The translations under genes were made by a program, and so were the position numbers. A DNA stretch of 64,000 bases from Mesodorylaimus sp. YZB2_4 (taxonomy: Eukaryota > Nematoda > Enoplea > Dorylaimida > Dorylaimidae), in assembly GCA_030248295.1 (NCBI GenBank), contig JASANH010000976.1, positions 248,001 to 312,000 of the forward strand, given 5' to 3'. A model generated the notes under the pieces. The model was given only the letters and a program-made list of their open reading frames with translations. It did not search any database and was not told the DNA's origin. How positions within the stretch are numbered: position 1 is the stretch's first letter; the number at the start of each line of letters is the position of its first letter. This document shows, in pieces, positions 45,008 to 57,250 of this stretch.

Positions 45008-45156
45008 TCACGATCTTTTTCCTTTCTTGACAAACTGGCAGTCGTTGTCCCAATCGAACGGGTCTGTGAAACTGACGCTCTTGACCATGCCCATTCGTTG
45101 CATCGTGTTCTCGATCAGACGGTGGTCGGGCTCGTCCGCGTATTTGAAATTGGGTG
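45008..45156 (-). pseudogene. Terminal exon of a TTBK-like kinase
   Basis: After an acceptor (TCATACAG) the frame reads APNFKYADEPDHRLIENTMQ, MGMVKSVSFTDPFDWDNDCQ and FVKKGKRS, then stop. This is the C-terminal block of nematode TTBK-like kinases, after the catalytic domain. No upstream kinase exons were found on the minus strand above it, so it is probably an orphan exon or the remains of a larger gene. A related but more damaged copy lies on the plus strand near 51060-51150. Confidence 0.7.
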
Positions 45157-46075
45157 CTGTATGAGAATAGGCAATGTTTAGCTGCCCTTACGATGGACCA
45201 GTCGAACACCAAGGCAGCTCAGGTCCGACGGTTAGCGGCCTGCTGATGGCTTAGCTGCTGAACACGATACCACTCGAGGGCAACAACGAAAATCACGCTT
45301 GTGCGCCCAGACAGCAGGCCTCAATAAATAACACCAACGAGAGATATACTCCCCATTCCCCGGGGCGAAGGCAGTGCTTGGCTGGTCGTAGGACCCCTGG
45401 TTCGACTCCCCGCGCTAGGCTAGGCTTGAGGCCCAGCTAACGTTGCATGCGGTAACCAAGTGCCGACGAGATCCCAGGGGAACTGGCCGTATGGCTAGTC
45501 CCCACGCGGACATACCCCTGGAAAACCCCCCCGGGCTCAACAAGGCGATGTGACTCAGGGCCTCTTCACCTACGTTATATTAATGTTTGCTATGCTTGGG
45601 ACCATGCAACCCCAAAATGTGACCTACTTTTAATTCTTATCAGTTTCCCAGAATACTCACATTTCGCCATGGGAAAAGGCACTCACTTTACGACCAGTGA
45701 GCGTGCAATGTGCGAACTTCAAAGACACCCAAAAATTGATCTCGAATTCAGCTCCCGATTTCAGTCAACTCTTTCTCGATCGAAATCATCTTTTATTTGA
45801 GTTATCTGCGAATTCAATCTGCAGTAACGAAAACGAATATTGGAAAATAAATCAGTTTATCAGGATTTCATTTCCGCGCAGGCTTACTTAAGCTGATTTC
45901 TCAACAAAGTTACATCAAAACGGATTAACAACGTGAGCCAAAACCTGCCCGCGGGCATAAGTAATCCCATTTTCCATAAATCGAAACATTTAATAATTAA
46001 AGCATTTGATTATTCATATCAGTAAAACGACCTTCAAAAATTAACTGTTAAAACGCATGGGACCATTAAGCTGGT
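45157..46075. other. Intergenic stretch, no gene recognised
   Basis: Contains a tRNA B-box-like motif (ggttcgactcc at 45390-45400) without a foldable tRNA around it. The AT-rich part (45600-46075) is probably the 3' flank of the F-box gene. Confidence 0.35.
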
Positions 46076-47906
46076 TTAATGACCAGATATATTACCGTCG
46101 CAAAATTCGCAATTATACCACGACAAACAAAGACTGGCTACATCGCGCCATTTCTCGAAATTTTTCACGATAATAATTGCTTCTTGATAAAACCGATTGA
46201 TAAAAATGCGTACGCCGTATCTTTCGAATTTGCCCTTGGCCAATTTCAAATATTTTAAATCCAGCCTCTGACAGCCGCGGATTTTGACGAATTCAAATTT
46301 ATCGTTCGACAATGCTTCGCTTCCGGTCGATGCTCCTTCGTGCAACTGACGACGATTATCGAGCAAATTCTTGAAGAAATTCTTCGGCGAAAAACTAGCG
46401 CATTTCGATATTTCGATAGCTTCGATGCGACCAATGATCGACATGATCGCTTCGTCGGTTATTAATGGCGCGTCAACCAACCAAACACGTTTCAGATCGA
46501 CCAGGCGATGAACAATATCCACCAACTGCTGATCGTCCAATTTCGGGCAAATCGAAAGATACAACCATTCCAATCGAGCCAAGTCCCCCAAAGGACTGTA
46601 ATACTTGACCCTTCGACCGCAAACCCTTCCCAACGATAAACGACGCAAATTCGGAGCCATCGCCAAACGAGTGACCAATTCCGCCAACGAACTATTATTC
46701 AACGACACTTCGCTACCATATAATCGAAATTCTTGAATTGAATCCATAATCGAACCGAATTCGGAGAACACGTTGGCAATCGGTGGTGGTGGATCACGAA
46801 ATGAGAAATCCCTTTGTGGCCACCAAATTCGTAAATCGAGCAGCCTCGTCCTGTCACCAGCCAAACGGAATATTTCGGCCACAGCAGCGTCGACACCATC
46901 GTCAATGTAGCAATTGATATGAACTTCCAAATCGATTATTGCGGCCGATTCAATAACTGATAAATAACTCGTGTTCGGCAAACCGTGCGAGATCATATGA
47001 CCTTGGTAAATCGGCACGAACAGTTCGCCGAGACGGCCATCGTTTCCTTGATCTATCCACGTCGAAGCTTCTTTTCCCACACATCCATAGAAAATGTACG
47101 GGACATCCGAACAACTAAATCGATTCAACTGTTGAATATTCCTCTTAAAATCAAACAAATATTTCAAACAACACTTCAAGGGCGGGAAAAGTACTAAAAC
47201 TTACGGCTAACGGCGCAAATATTTCGGCGCTTGTCTCACGGGTCGAGATTTTGTGCAGACACAGCGTATTCAATTTTCCATTCGTCGTCAACTGGTGAAT
47301 CACATCGGCCAGCTGCAACCACGCATTTCCCTCGATCACTAACCTGTTCAACGAGATGGACGTCAAATTCTCGCAAGAAGCACCCAAATTTTGAAACCAG
47401 TTCGAATCGAGTATTGGAAAGGCAGGTTCGTTCAAAGCGGCCTCCAATCCGTGCACACCGTCCGAATCACCGCCAAACTTGATCGATGAAAAAGCATGGC
47501 CATATTTCGAGAACAATCGCGCGAAGAAAGACTCGACTGATTTCTCAATAGCCGCATCATCCACTTTATTTTTGGTCGGTGATGGACTGCGCAAATATGG
47601 AGCCCACGGGCCGTGATCCTCATCCAGCGTACCAGTTGTTTCTTCCGGAATAAATGGCACGAATCGTATGTAATCAAAGATTCCACCGAATCGAACGAGA
47701 AATCGCGCAGGCAATGATCGTTCGCAGGATACGTTCAGAATCGATGATCGTAAGGGCACCGTGCGTACAACATCTCGCCATAATTTGCAAACGAGCTCGA
47801 CTGAATTACGGCCGGCCAAATTGAAATACGAGAAAATAAGACGTAGGCAATCTGCGTTGTTGACAAATGGATGTGGATGACCCGCTGGATCCATATTCGC
47901 TGCCAT
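46076..47906 (-). CDS. F-box and leucine-rich-repeat protein
   Basis: Probable substrate receptor of an SCF (Skp1-Cullin-F-box) ubiquitin ligase. Exon 1 (47906-47205) and exon 2 (47143-46076) join in phase across a 61-base intron and give 589 residues. The F-box is near the N-terminus (ADCLRLIFSYFNLAGRNSVE then LVCKLWRDVVRTVPL). Exon 2 carries LRR-type segments such as MAPNLRRLSLGRVCG, LARLEWLYLSICPKLDDQQL, HRLVDLKRVWLVDAPLITDE and GRIEAIEISKCASF, and ends FEFVKIRGCQRLDLKYLKL. A 3' splice site (TTTTTCAG) lies about 25 bases before the ATG, again compatible with trans-splicing. The substrate is unknown. F-box/LRR genes are greatly expanded in nematodes. Confidence 0.85.
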
Positions 47907-49696
47907 ATTCCCGCGAAGACAAGTGATATCTGAAAAATCGGGAGAAGAAAATTACAGCAAAACCATACATGGTCTGCTGGACATCTCAAACGCAGCGGAC
48001 TGGCAGACCTGTTGCTCTCGTCAAGTGCTCACTAGATGCCCCTCCCTGCTGTGGGTGGGAATACCTACACACGCGTAATAGGTTCGAGTCCCCACTGCGC
48101 AGTCCCTACAGAAACGCCAATATGGTAACACTTCATCACCTCTAAAATAGTAGAACGAGCGAGGAGCACAGAATAGCGGTGAGGCAGCGGAGAACCCAAC
48201 CGCACCAGTCGAAATACGCAGACGGACTGAAGGGCAGTCTGTGTTCGGCCAAGAGGACCAGAACACGCAACCTACTAAACCACGTCAGGATTAGATCCAG
48301 GTTCCTAAGACAGGCTAGCGGTAAGCGGAAGTGCTGTGTCCACGTGTGTGCAAGAGCACTGTGCCTCGTGCAAACCGAATGGGAAGAACCCCTATCACTG
48401 GTATTATGTGCCAGAAAGGATCAACTCGACTTTTCTAGTTCGATCCGCAGGCAGCAAACAAAACACTGGACTTGCCTTCCTGATAACATGGCCTGTGCAA
48501 GACAACTAGTTATAAGCAGCTGTCAAGCGTTTCGTAATAAAAACAACACGGAATCAGGGGGGGGGCAAAGAAGCGGAAAAACGAAGAAAAATGAGAAACG
48601 AAGGTATGGTGGCATTGCAATTACGACCATCTTATGATTAGGGAGATAAGTAAAACAGGGGGCTTTGCAACTTTTCAGTCTAAGGAGTATGTCCTGTACG
48701 TACTCGCAGATAAAAGCAGGAGCTCCGAACATAGACATATGCACTCCCTAACGCACAAACGACCAAATGAAACTCTAAAAATCGCTCGAAAAACACCTTG
48801 ACCAAACACCTGTGTCCTTATCACTGCCTTCCAAAATCGTATTCTAGCAATCATCCATGCCTCCCATAGTCACACACACAGAAACACATCCAGCAAAAGC
48901 AAGCGCAAACATATGTAAGAAGATTTCAACTGCACCTACCGTATTCTTGATAAAATAAAACAAATTGCCGTACTGCGTTTGCTTGAAAGGCAATGATAAC
49001 AGTTTCACAGGAATATCTACAGTACAGATACAAGCAGGAGAAGACAGCCACCAATCCTCCACCAATCTCTCGCGACGTCACTTCCGATTTTGTTGTCTGT
49101 CATAAGCAGTGCCTGAGCATCACACAACACAGTGATTTTCCCGCTTAATGCGAAAAGAAAATCTTAAATTGGAACCGAGTTTTTGCTTTATTTTTCGTAA
49201 ATAGGGATATAAAGTATTCGTGATATCGCTCAAAACTAAAAAAGATACGGAGAACGGAAGCCACTAGTCGACGAATAAAATTATTTTGGAAAATTGGACT
49301 GACGCTATGCGTACCTAGCTAGTGATGGTGATGCTAACGCTGAGTTTGACAAGGTCCATCAAATAAATTCTGGTGAAAATCAGAAGTTACGTGTGTGACA
49401 ATATACACGTATAGATATGTTCATGTCCTTGCACTACACCACCAAACCCTTGCTTCCTCGGCATATCCCCTGTTCCCTATCAGCTTATCCCAAGTTTATC
49501 AGCTGCGATGCGATTGACCGAGACAATGGCTTCACACCAACTCTTCACCTACTTCACACTGCCTTGGGGACCATCTGGTGACGATGCAAGCTGGTCATTC
49601 GTACAAAACCTGCTTTGTGCAACAGTTGTCTGCCGAGTCGCTGCGAAGAAGCGGTTTTGCGTTTCGAGTTCACGCGGAAGCAAGTTGAGAATCGTC
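47907..49696. other. Intergenic stretch between F-box and REEP genes
   Basis: Divergent promoter space for the two flanking genes. Open frames at 48021-48637 have no domain signal. A B-box-like motif (ggttcgagtcc) near 48080 is not part of a foldable tRNA. A run of G lies near 48558. Confidence 0.35.
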
Positions 49697-50508
<812 letters not shown>

Positions 50509-50739
50509 TTCGTGATGCGAGAATGCAAAAATGATGTGATGCTTGAGACGAAATGATCAGTTGATGATGACAATGACTCTGCTCAGATTTGTTGTGGACT
50601 GATTGAGAGTGCGCTGCCTTTTCTGTCCTAAAATCCTTTTGTAAAATTTGTAATAATGGATTGGGTGTGAATGCCGGGTCAACTTGGAATTCCACAAGGA
50701 CATAGAATTTGCTCCACTACGGGTTGTGTCGCGAGCGCT

Positions 50740-51160
50740 TGGTGAACGGGAAGGTGCGTCCGGAGCGGAAAACGGGCGGGCGTACGGGGTACGGTTCGAT
50801 ACGTCTCAAAGGCGACCCACCGAATGAAGGACCTGGGACGCAAAGACGACATCTGGTCGCTCAAATGCGCGATCGGCGAGTGGGGAAACGAAGGCCTGCC
50901 GTGGAGTAACGAAGCCGAGCCTGAGATTGTGTTCCAGATAAAAGAGACGACGCCGTTCGCGCAACTATGCCCCATCTGGGCCCAGCTCATGATCATCCTC
51001 GGCGGATAACTGGACGGACTGGGGTAAGTACAGCCTGCGCCTAGATTGCTTCAGCGTGACAGCACACTGCAACGAATGTGCACTGTCAAGAGCGTCCGTT
51101 TCTAAGGCCCGTTCGATTGGGACAACGAGTTCCAGTTCGTCAAAAAAAAGGAAAGTTATT
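50740..51160 (+). pseudogene. TTBK-like kinase relic
   Basis: Frames on the plus strand give RPERKTGGRTGYGSIR, then after a frame change RMKDLGRKDDIWSL and GLPWSNEAEPEIVFQIKETT, the activation-to-helix-F region of a TTBK-like kinase. After a GTAAGT donor at 51025 the terminal block appears as STLQRMCTVKSVRF, an in-frame stop, and GPFDWDNEFQFVKK. Broken frames and a missing N-terminal half mark it as a pseudogene. It is the third kinase-derived locus in the window, and its last exon resembles 45008-45156 more than the gene at 11-12 kb. Confidence 0.75.
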
Positions 51161-51202
51161 CGTGATTCGTGGAAATCATTTCGTGTAAAATGCGTCCCTT
51201 CA

Positions 51203-51250
51203 CCCTCGAGTGCTCATAAGCGTTTGGTGATGTGGTAAAACATGAAAATG
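51203..51250 (+). repeat. Diverged LINE 3' tail
   Basis: 'cctcgagtgctcataagcgt' then 'ttggtgatgtggtaaaacatg' follows the same order as the tails at 30031 and 44900. It starts just downstream of the kinase relic, suggesting the relic could have been moved or truncated by retrotransposition. Confidence 0.45.
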
Positions 51251-51719
51251 AACCGCGAGTGACTCGTAGCAGCTTGAACCAGTGACTTCCTGGATGCCAC
51301 TGTGAGGAGTGTTGGCCCGGCTGTCGCTGCTCCTCTTCGACATGTACTATCGTTGGTCCTGTAAATCTGCCTTCGCAGCCCATAGCTGAGTTCTTGAATA
51401 CTTTCTGTGATAAGACAGAGCCGAGGCAAGAGTCTTTTGCACTTGGATTCGCAGAGGCAGTAAGCCTGTAGATGCAATATGTCGAGCTATAAATAAGGTA
51501 AGAAGTGGTCGCAGAGCTGTTACAAGCAGTGCAACAGGACTGAGATCCTTATGCAAAGTCGAGAAGAGTTTAGGCACCGTTTGATTCAGTAGCATGGTCG
51601 GGTCCGTGTGAAATCCTTTGCCTATCATAGGGGATACTAACGATAAGACGCCAACGAACGAGCGGCCTTAGCCACAGGAAAGAAACCACGTAGCCCACGA
51701 TACGTCGTGTATCGTTCAT

Positions 51720-51993
51720 TGCCAACCACACACAATGGCCGGTTAGGCTCGCAATTCGGAGGGCGGCCGCACGTGTCGGTCCTGACGGAGGCCCAGACTG
51801 CAATTCAGACCAGGAACTCAATACCAGTCGCCGGCCAATTCCTGCAAACCAAACCAGTCACTCGGCCTCGATATCACTCTCGGCCTCGTGTCTGGCCCTG
51901 ACCTAGGAGAGGCAGACCAGTTCTCTGAGCCAGTGCACTGATAGGTGCAGATAGGTGTATCCACGCCTATTACACTCCTCCCCCCCTTAAAAG
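51720..51993 (-). mobile_element. LTR and polypurine tract of a Ty3/Gypsy-type element
   Basis: Read on the minus strand, a purine-rich run (revcomp of 51975-51993, 'ctcctcccccccttaaaag') is followed by TG at 51974-51973, the normal start of a 3' LTR. Sequence below it resembles the solo-LTR-like block at 5870-6113. The lower boundary of the LTR was not fixed. The pol remnant at 53046-53950 lies on the proper (upstream, minus-strand) side. Confidence 0.6.
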
Positions 51994-53045
51994 AAGCGTG
52001 ACCGCACGCTTCCCGTGAAACGAGGGACACTTCCAGATAAGAGGCACTCCAGACAGAAAAATGTCCAGGGCTGTCAGGTAAAGGCAACAGGAATCAGGGA
52101 TGACCAGGAGGATCCCAACATCAAGCCCGGCAGACCGAAAAGTCCACCAAGGGCGTTCAGCGAACCAAGGCACGCGCGGCTGGCTACCCTCTGACGGCCC
52201 TAGGGGTCTACAAGGAACGCATACACGGGAGGCCTATGGCAGCAATACTCAATGCAACACAGCCCATCACCCGAAGATCACTGAGCAATCACGAAATATC
52301 ACAAGGCGTCGTGGCTTCGGTGACCGCAGGAGAAAGAGCGCACTCCAAACCTCCCTCGAGTGACCAGAGCCCCTGGCAGAATCAGACACCGGGGGTCCAG
52401 ACACTCGCCACCAGCCAGAGCATAGGGCAGAATCAGACACCCATCGTCCAGCGGCGGCCAGGGTCTCCAGAAGAGTCGGCAGAATCAGACACCAACCCCC
52501 AGGACCCTTTACGTTCCCCTAGCCCTCACCCGACCAGAACCCAAGTCCAGTCGGGCGCGCCTCAGATACCAACATCCAAGGTGTGCGGCACAGAGCTTAG
52601 GAAAGTCCCAGACCCCATGACCTGGTTCAAGATGGAGATGAACCAGGCTGGAAAATCCACCACGAAAAAAATATTGACCCAGCGAAAAGAAAATATGCAA
52701 AATACGTGATACCAAACCAAATTACGAGACGGCTGGGGGGGGGGGGGGGGCCAAAACCAAGGCGGTCCAGGGTTCAGCCCTGTATCAAAAATGAAATACA
52801 GGAGAAGCAGGCGTTAGGCGAAAACCACCAAGTGTTAGCCGAAACGGACAAAAACCAATTGAAAAAAATTGACGAAACCAAACGTAGATGTCGCTAGTGA
52901 CCAAGGGTCGGCCGCTGTCTCGACCACATATACGACATACTGTAGGCGATGAGAAAATACATTTCTAATCCGTAATGTACTGGTCGCATACATGGGACAC
53001 CCTTATGGTTGTCCCAACCAAAGCGCAAAATTTGAATACGGGACG
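51994..53045. other. Non-coding interior between LTR and pol remnant
   Basis: The motif ggcagaatcagacacc occurs three times (about 52375-52390, 52429-52444, 52475-52495). A run of G lies at 52735-52750. Open frames here (52100-52709 plus) are antisense to the element and have no domain signal. Confidence 0.45.
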
Positions 53046-53950
53046 TCACATGCCGCTGTCCAGATGCACGCAGGGCGCAAAGGGGCAGCGATGTGATAAA
53101 GTGAGTCGGACAGGCATCGTTCCATCGGTCAAAGTCGCGTCCGGCAATGTACTAGCTAGACGCATGTCCTCAACAGCACAACCAGCCCGATGTATAGCTT
53201 CCTTCAGCTTGCTCACCTTATTCTTGTGCTTCTTCGGTATACCATTCTTCAGCCCTAACTTCGTCTGGAGAAACTGCTGGTGTGTTACGAAATCGCGAAT
53301 CGCAGACTCTCGCAAGTACGCATACTTCCAATCATCATTGAGGAAGTAAATCCGATATACTGGTTCCAAGTTGACTCCGGACGTGGAGAACTCATGTGAC
53401 CTCTTGATCAAGGATACGTCAGACTCTTTGGAGCCTCCTTGGGCACCCAGACCCGTGATACGCCCATGACCTTCGCCCAGACGTACTGACCAATTTGGAA
53501 AGGAGTTGTGGCAGGCGGGACATTTGACTGTGGGTCCACCATCGAGGTAGGCTGATCCTGTAAAGGAGGAGGCGCATCGTTAGCATCCTCAACACTACCC
53601 TCCACCTGCTCTGACGAGCCCTCGCTCGTCCTTCGTGAGCATACTGCATCGGCAGATGCGTTGTCCACCACTTCAGTCCGTTCCAGGCGTTCCGTCGTCT
53701 TCACCAAATGTTGTGGATGCCAGCGTTCGATCGGCTTTCTCGGATCTTGCAGATTGCGGATCAGAAGACCACACTCACCCAGTATCTTGACCACTTCGTA
53801 TGGAACTAACCAGTGAAAACTAAGTTTCCTGGAAAGGCCAGGTTTGAAATGATAGTTTGGCTTCCGAACCCAGTCCCCAACTTTCAGTGACAGAGGACGA
53901 GCAGTCTTGTCATACTGCAGTTTCTAACGAAATCGATTGGGTTCGATGTT
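53046..53950 (-). mobile_element. Ty3/Gypsy pol 3' end with PWWP-like C-terminal module (decayed)
   Basis: Minus strand from about 53925: an integrase C-terminal barrel of Gypsy type (LSLKVGDWVRKPNYHF then KPGLSRKLSFHW), followed by KPIERWHPQHLVK, an acidic and Pro-rich linker (about 53700-53510) and then FQIGQYVWAKVMG. The latter resembles the first strand of PWWP domains (GDLVWAKxxG). After one frame change at about 53410-53460 the next block reads PVYRIYFLNDDWKYAYLRES, AIRDFV and IPKKHKNKVSKLKEAIHRAG, resembling the later strands and helices of PWWP domains. A stop lies just upstream of the barrel. The rest of pol and gag is absent. The copy is therefore dead. The PWWP assignment rests on motif order only. 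Confidence 0.6.
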
Positions 53951-54150
53951 TTGTCGTACTTTTGCATCGATACTTGCCATGCAGATCCGTTGAAAATGCT
54001 ATGCAGATCCGCATAAAATGCTATGATTGGCGACCCCGCTGAAATTTCTTTGTTGTGAAGAACCTGGCGGCTGGGATGAGGCGGATTTCTCGAAAACCCA
54101 GGCGGGGGCTACCTCAGACCTCTCAGGGGAAGTATAAACTGACTTCTGGG

Positions 54151-54240
54151 GCGCCCCAGCCTGGAGCGCCCCAGCCTGGTGCGCCCCAGCCTGGAGCGCC
54201 CCAGCCTGGTGCGCCCCAGCCTGGTGCGCCCCAGCCCCAG
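54151..54240 (+). repeat. 15-bp minisatellite, about six units
   Basis: Tandem units of gcgccccagcctgg plus a or t. Plus strand would encode Gly-Ala-Pro-Gln-Pro repeats and minus strand Gly-Ala-His/Leu-Gln-Ala repeats, because a 15-bp unit keeps every frame open. It lies between the Gypsy remnant and the MULE remnant. Confidence 0.9.
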
Positions 54241-54301
54241 ACCCCAGACGAAGTATGAAGGAGCCTAGAAGCGTACTGCACAAAGGTCGCGCCGCAAAGC
54301 G

Positions 54302-55312
54302 ACTGGTTCCATTACAAATCCGATATCGCTGGAAGATTTTGTGATTTCTCCTGAATATAAACAGACGGAAACGGGGCTGCCTTTCTTGTTTCGGGATTCT
54401 GGGCCAGGCGCAAATCGAATTTTGATTTTCTCGACGCAGAGGAACTTGGAATTACTGTCGCACTGTCCACACTGGTACGCAGATAGGACGTTCAAAACTT
54501 CTCCACCGCTTTTCGAGCAACTTGTACACAGCCCACGGGGTTCGTTTGAATAACGTGACTACATCAGTTTTCGCTTTATTACTAAACAAGACGGAAGCTA
54601 CTTACACGAGACTGCTGGCTTATCTGGAACAGCTGCGACCAAACCTGGCCCCAGTATCGATTATGACTGATTATGAATAAGCGATCAATAGCTCCGAGCC
54701 CGAGTTCCCAAAGACGACTCGCCGCGGCTGTTTCTTTCATTTATCCCAATGCTTCTAGCGTCGTATTTAAGCAGCCGGATTACAACACCAGGAGGTACAG
54801 CATGAGAACGACGAGGTTTTCGCTCTCAGCATGAGAATGCTGCCTGCATTGGCAATTGTTCCAGTTCCGGATGTGGTCGAAGCTTTCGAACGTGTCTCAG
54901 AAGTGCCGCAGGCGCAGGAAGTGATCGAATACTTCGAGGGCACGTGGTCAGAGGTCCGATTCGCAGAGGCAGGTGGACTCCGCTAATTTTTCCACTTCAG
55001 TTATGGCATTGTTATCAATCAATCATCGATGGAGTCTCAAAAACTAACAGCTCAGTCCAAGGATGGAACAGAGGCTTCTTGGAGCTGGTCGGCGCTCATC
55101 ACCCATCTGTCTTCAACTTTATAACCTGTCTGAAACGAGAGCAAAGCATGAATTGGAAAGATATCGAGCAGTACATCACCGGCCAAGAACCACCTCCAGG
55201 TCGTCGTCGATATCGTGATTGCGCAGAAAGAATCGAAAGGATCGTCAACGATTACGCGAATAGAAAATATCTTGGACTACCTTGCGGGCTGGCTCATAAT
55301 TACAATTTTTAG
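54302..55312 (+). pseudogene. Decayed MULE-domain transposase
   Basis: The first block (to 54553) reads STQRNLELLSHCPHWYADRT then FKTSPPLFEQL, the N-terminal part of the MULE transposase domain, with DGTFK changed to DRTFK. After a stop and frame change come AATKPGPSIDYD and FLSFIPMLLA. The last block (about 54985-55312) is well kept: LWHCYQSIIDGVSKTNSSVQ, GWNRGFLELVGAHHPSVFNF, PPPGRRRYRDCAERIERIVN. Several frames must be combined and one segment in the middle is lost, so it is inactive. This family is shared by many animals and is often found beside FLYWCH-type DNA-binding domains, which are absent here. Confidence 0.85.
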
Positions 55313-56847
55313 TTCACGGATAGGGGTACCGGGATAGGCGCGAGTTAATTTTTGACTTGCTGAATTTTAGCATTTAATTTTTGCGCGTAGTTATTTTTGA
55401 TGTCCATGATAGCAGTTTGTCAGTTTCTAACTCTTTGACTTATAAAAGAAATTAGCACGACGTAGTTTATAGTCGAGTCGTGAAACAGTATATCTCTCAG
55501 CGTGGTATTCTATACATGAGGTCTATTGTTCAAACGGACGCGGTTATTTCCACAGGCGGTCTTTTTTCGCGCGGTCATTTGAGGTGACACGAATACCAGA
55601 ATGACTAGGCACAACCAATTACGTGCGTGTCAGAGACAAACTACAGTGCAGACATGATCACATAAATAGGTCCAACATAACGAAGCCACATGTTAATGGG
55701 TGGAAATTCCAGTTACTGTAAGTGCTTTGTGCCCTATGCCTGGCCTGTAGGCCTTTCTAATATCAGGTGATCAGAGGTCTTTGACCCGCCTTTGGCTGAC
55801 CCCCAAGATCGGCCAAAGAAAAGGTGAATGGACTGAATCTGAGTGGACCTAAAGATCGTCATCGCATCCACGGAAGACACACTTTGGACAGACCCAAATG
55901 GAGACTTCTTTGCCGAAGAGCGGGCCCTGCAATTGCGTGAACAACGCCAGGATGAAGAAGCAGAGGTCTTTGACCCGCCGAAAACTGCAAACTCTGTCGC
56001 ATTTCACAATCGGCTATTGGAACTCACCCCACTGCTCCAAAGAGGGTTGGGCGGCGAGGCTTGTGGGCGCGGAAAGCAGAGTACCGTAGGCTTAATCTTA
56101 TAGCTGCGTTGGTAAAACTGTCGGGTTCCATGCTGTAACCACACCAGGCAGGGTGACATGACCGGTAATCGTTCAGCACTGTGCTGGGTACAGTTGCCTT
56201 ACCACCCAGCAGAAGATATCAGAGCTAGCGAACACTTGCCATTGTACCGCTTGATTGGGAATCATTGCTTCAAGGTTTTATGATTTGTGTACAAGCTTAG
56301 GCAGATGTGCGCAAGATAGGCCTGTTTAGTGTCTATACTTTGAATCTTTCGTGATTTCGGTTAAGTTGCATAATTGTGCCACTAAACGAGGGACAAAACA
56401 GAGTTATCAGTTCGGAGAGACGTTTTAATCATTTTTTCGACAAATTGGTGTACAAGCTTACGGCTGACGCGCATTCACCACAGAGCAAGGAAGAGATGGG
56501 GTGCAAGAGTGATATCGGTGACTTCTTGATCAGTACCAGATTCGGAATACGGGTAGTGCATATTTCAACCGAACTAAATCTGAAAGGCACGTGCTCATAG
56601 ATGATGGTGCCAATGCAGAATGACAAGTTGGATTTACCTTACCATCATCTCCCGCTCCCACATCGCCCACCGACATTATCCTCTTACCGAATCTCATTGC
56701 GCCTGGAATTGGAACTGTAAGGGAAGTAGAGTTCGGACTGTACCCCCTCCTCGCTCTCTCCTAGTCTACGTGCAGTATGTGTGCTCTGTGACGTGCCCAT
56801 GCGTGTGCCACTTCTAACTTGACAGTCCATGCAAGTGGCGTAGAAAG
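55313..56847. other. Intergenic stretch, no gene recognised
   Basis: A 25-base block 'cagaggtctttgacccgcc' occurs twice (55764-55783 and 55962-55980), and 'actctgtcgcatttcacaat' at 55990 recurs, diverged, near 57718. The frame 55843-56103 has no domain signal. Likely repeat-derived. Confidence 0.35.
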
Positions 56848-57250
56848 CTATTTGAGAGGCACCTTACTGATATCCGACTTTTGTACAGATCGTTTCCCGA
56901 AACGCATCATGCCTGGGAAATGACGTTTACCAAAGCGGAACAAACTCGGCACCTGGAGTCCATAGTCGAAAGCTGGGTCGATCTGATCTTCTCCAGAAGC
57001 AGCGCCTAGAAAGTAAGACCATTTTACCTTCATTAGTCTTGTAAGGCTTGAGAGCTGTTCTGCCTGACCACCATCAAACTGGTCTGCGGGGCTCATTGTC
57101 AGCAAACAGGCACATCGGATCAATGAAAAAAGTCACTGAGTCTGACTTACCATCGGTCGAATCAGGCGTGTATCTGGCTTGGGTGACTGATGACGTGATG
57201 CAGAGGATGGCCAAGATAGCCGCGATTATTGCTACTTTCGAAGACTCCAT
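56848..57250 (-). CDS. RFamide (FMRFamide-like) neuropeptide precursor
   Basis: Exon 1 (57250-57151) encodes a signal peptide, MESSKVAIIAAILAILCITS then SVTQA. Exon 2 (57083-56848) joins in phase and gives 111 residues in total. Near the C-terminus two amidation and cleavage sites stand in tandem: ...VPSLFRFGKR and HFPGMMRFGKR. After prohormone-convertase cutting and conversion of Gly to amide, these predict peptides ending SLFRF-amide and HFPGMMRF-amide, which act through G-protein-coupled receptors. No dibasic site precedes the first one in the exon, so its N-terminal boundary is open. The spacer is acidic (GEDQIDPAFDYG). The exact peptide sequences do not match FLPs that I recall from C. 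elegans, so no flp number is given. Confidence 0.85.

Noticed and set aside
45390..45415. tRNA B-box-like motif GGTTCGACTCC (also near 44862 and 48080)
   Set aside because: No acceptor stem, anticodon arm or A box at the right distance folds around any of them; at best they are decayed tRNA-derived repeats.
48179..48637. Open frame of 152 codons upstream of the REEP gene
   Set aside because: Lys/Arg/Cys-rich random-looking product, no domain or signal peptide, no start context; repeats and a G-run lie inside.
52236..52709. Open frame of 157 codons between LTR and pol
   Set aside because: Antisense to the element and built partly from a repeated 16-base unit; no recognisable gag or env features.
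54055..54258. GAPQP-repeat protein
   Set aside because: Produced by the 15-bp minisatellite; the opposite strand is open as well, so the frame is not evidence of coding.
56980..57005. Possible extra intron in the RFamide gene (GTAAAATGG...TTTCTAG)
   Set aside because: It would be only 22 bases long and the sequence reads through in frame, so exon 2 is taken as continuous.
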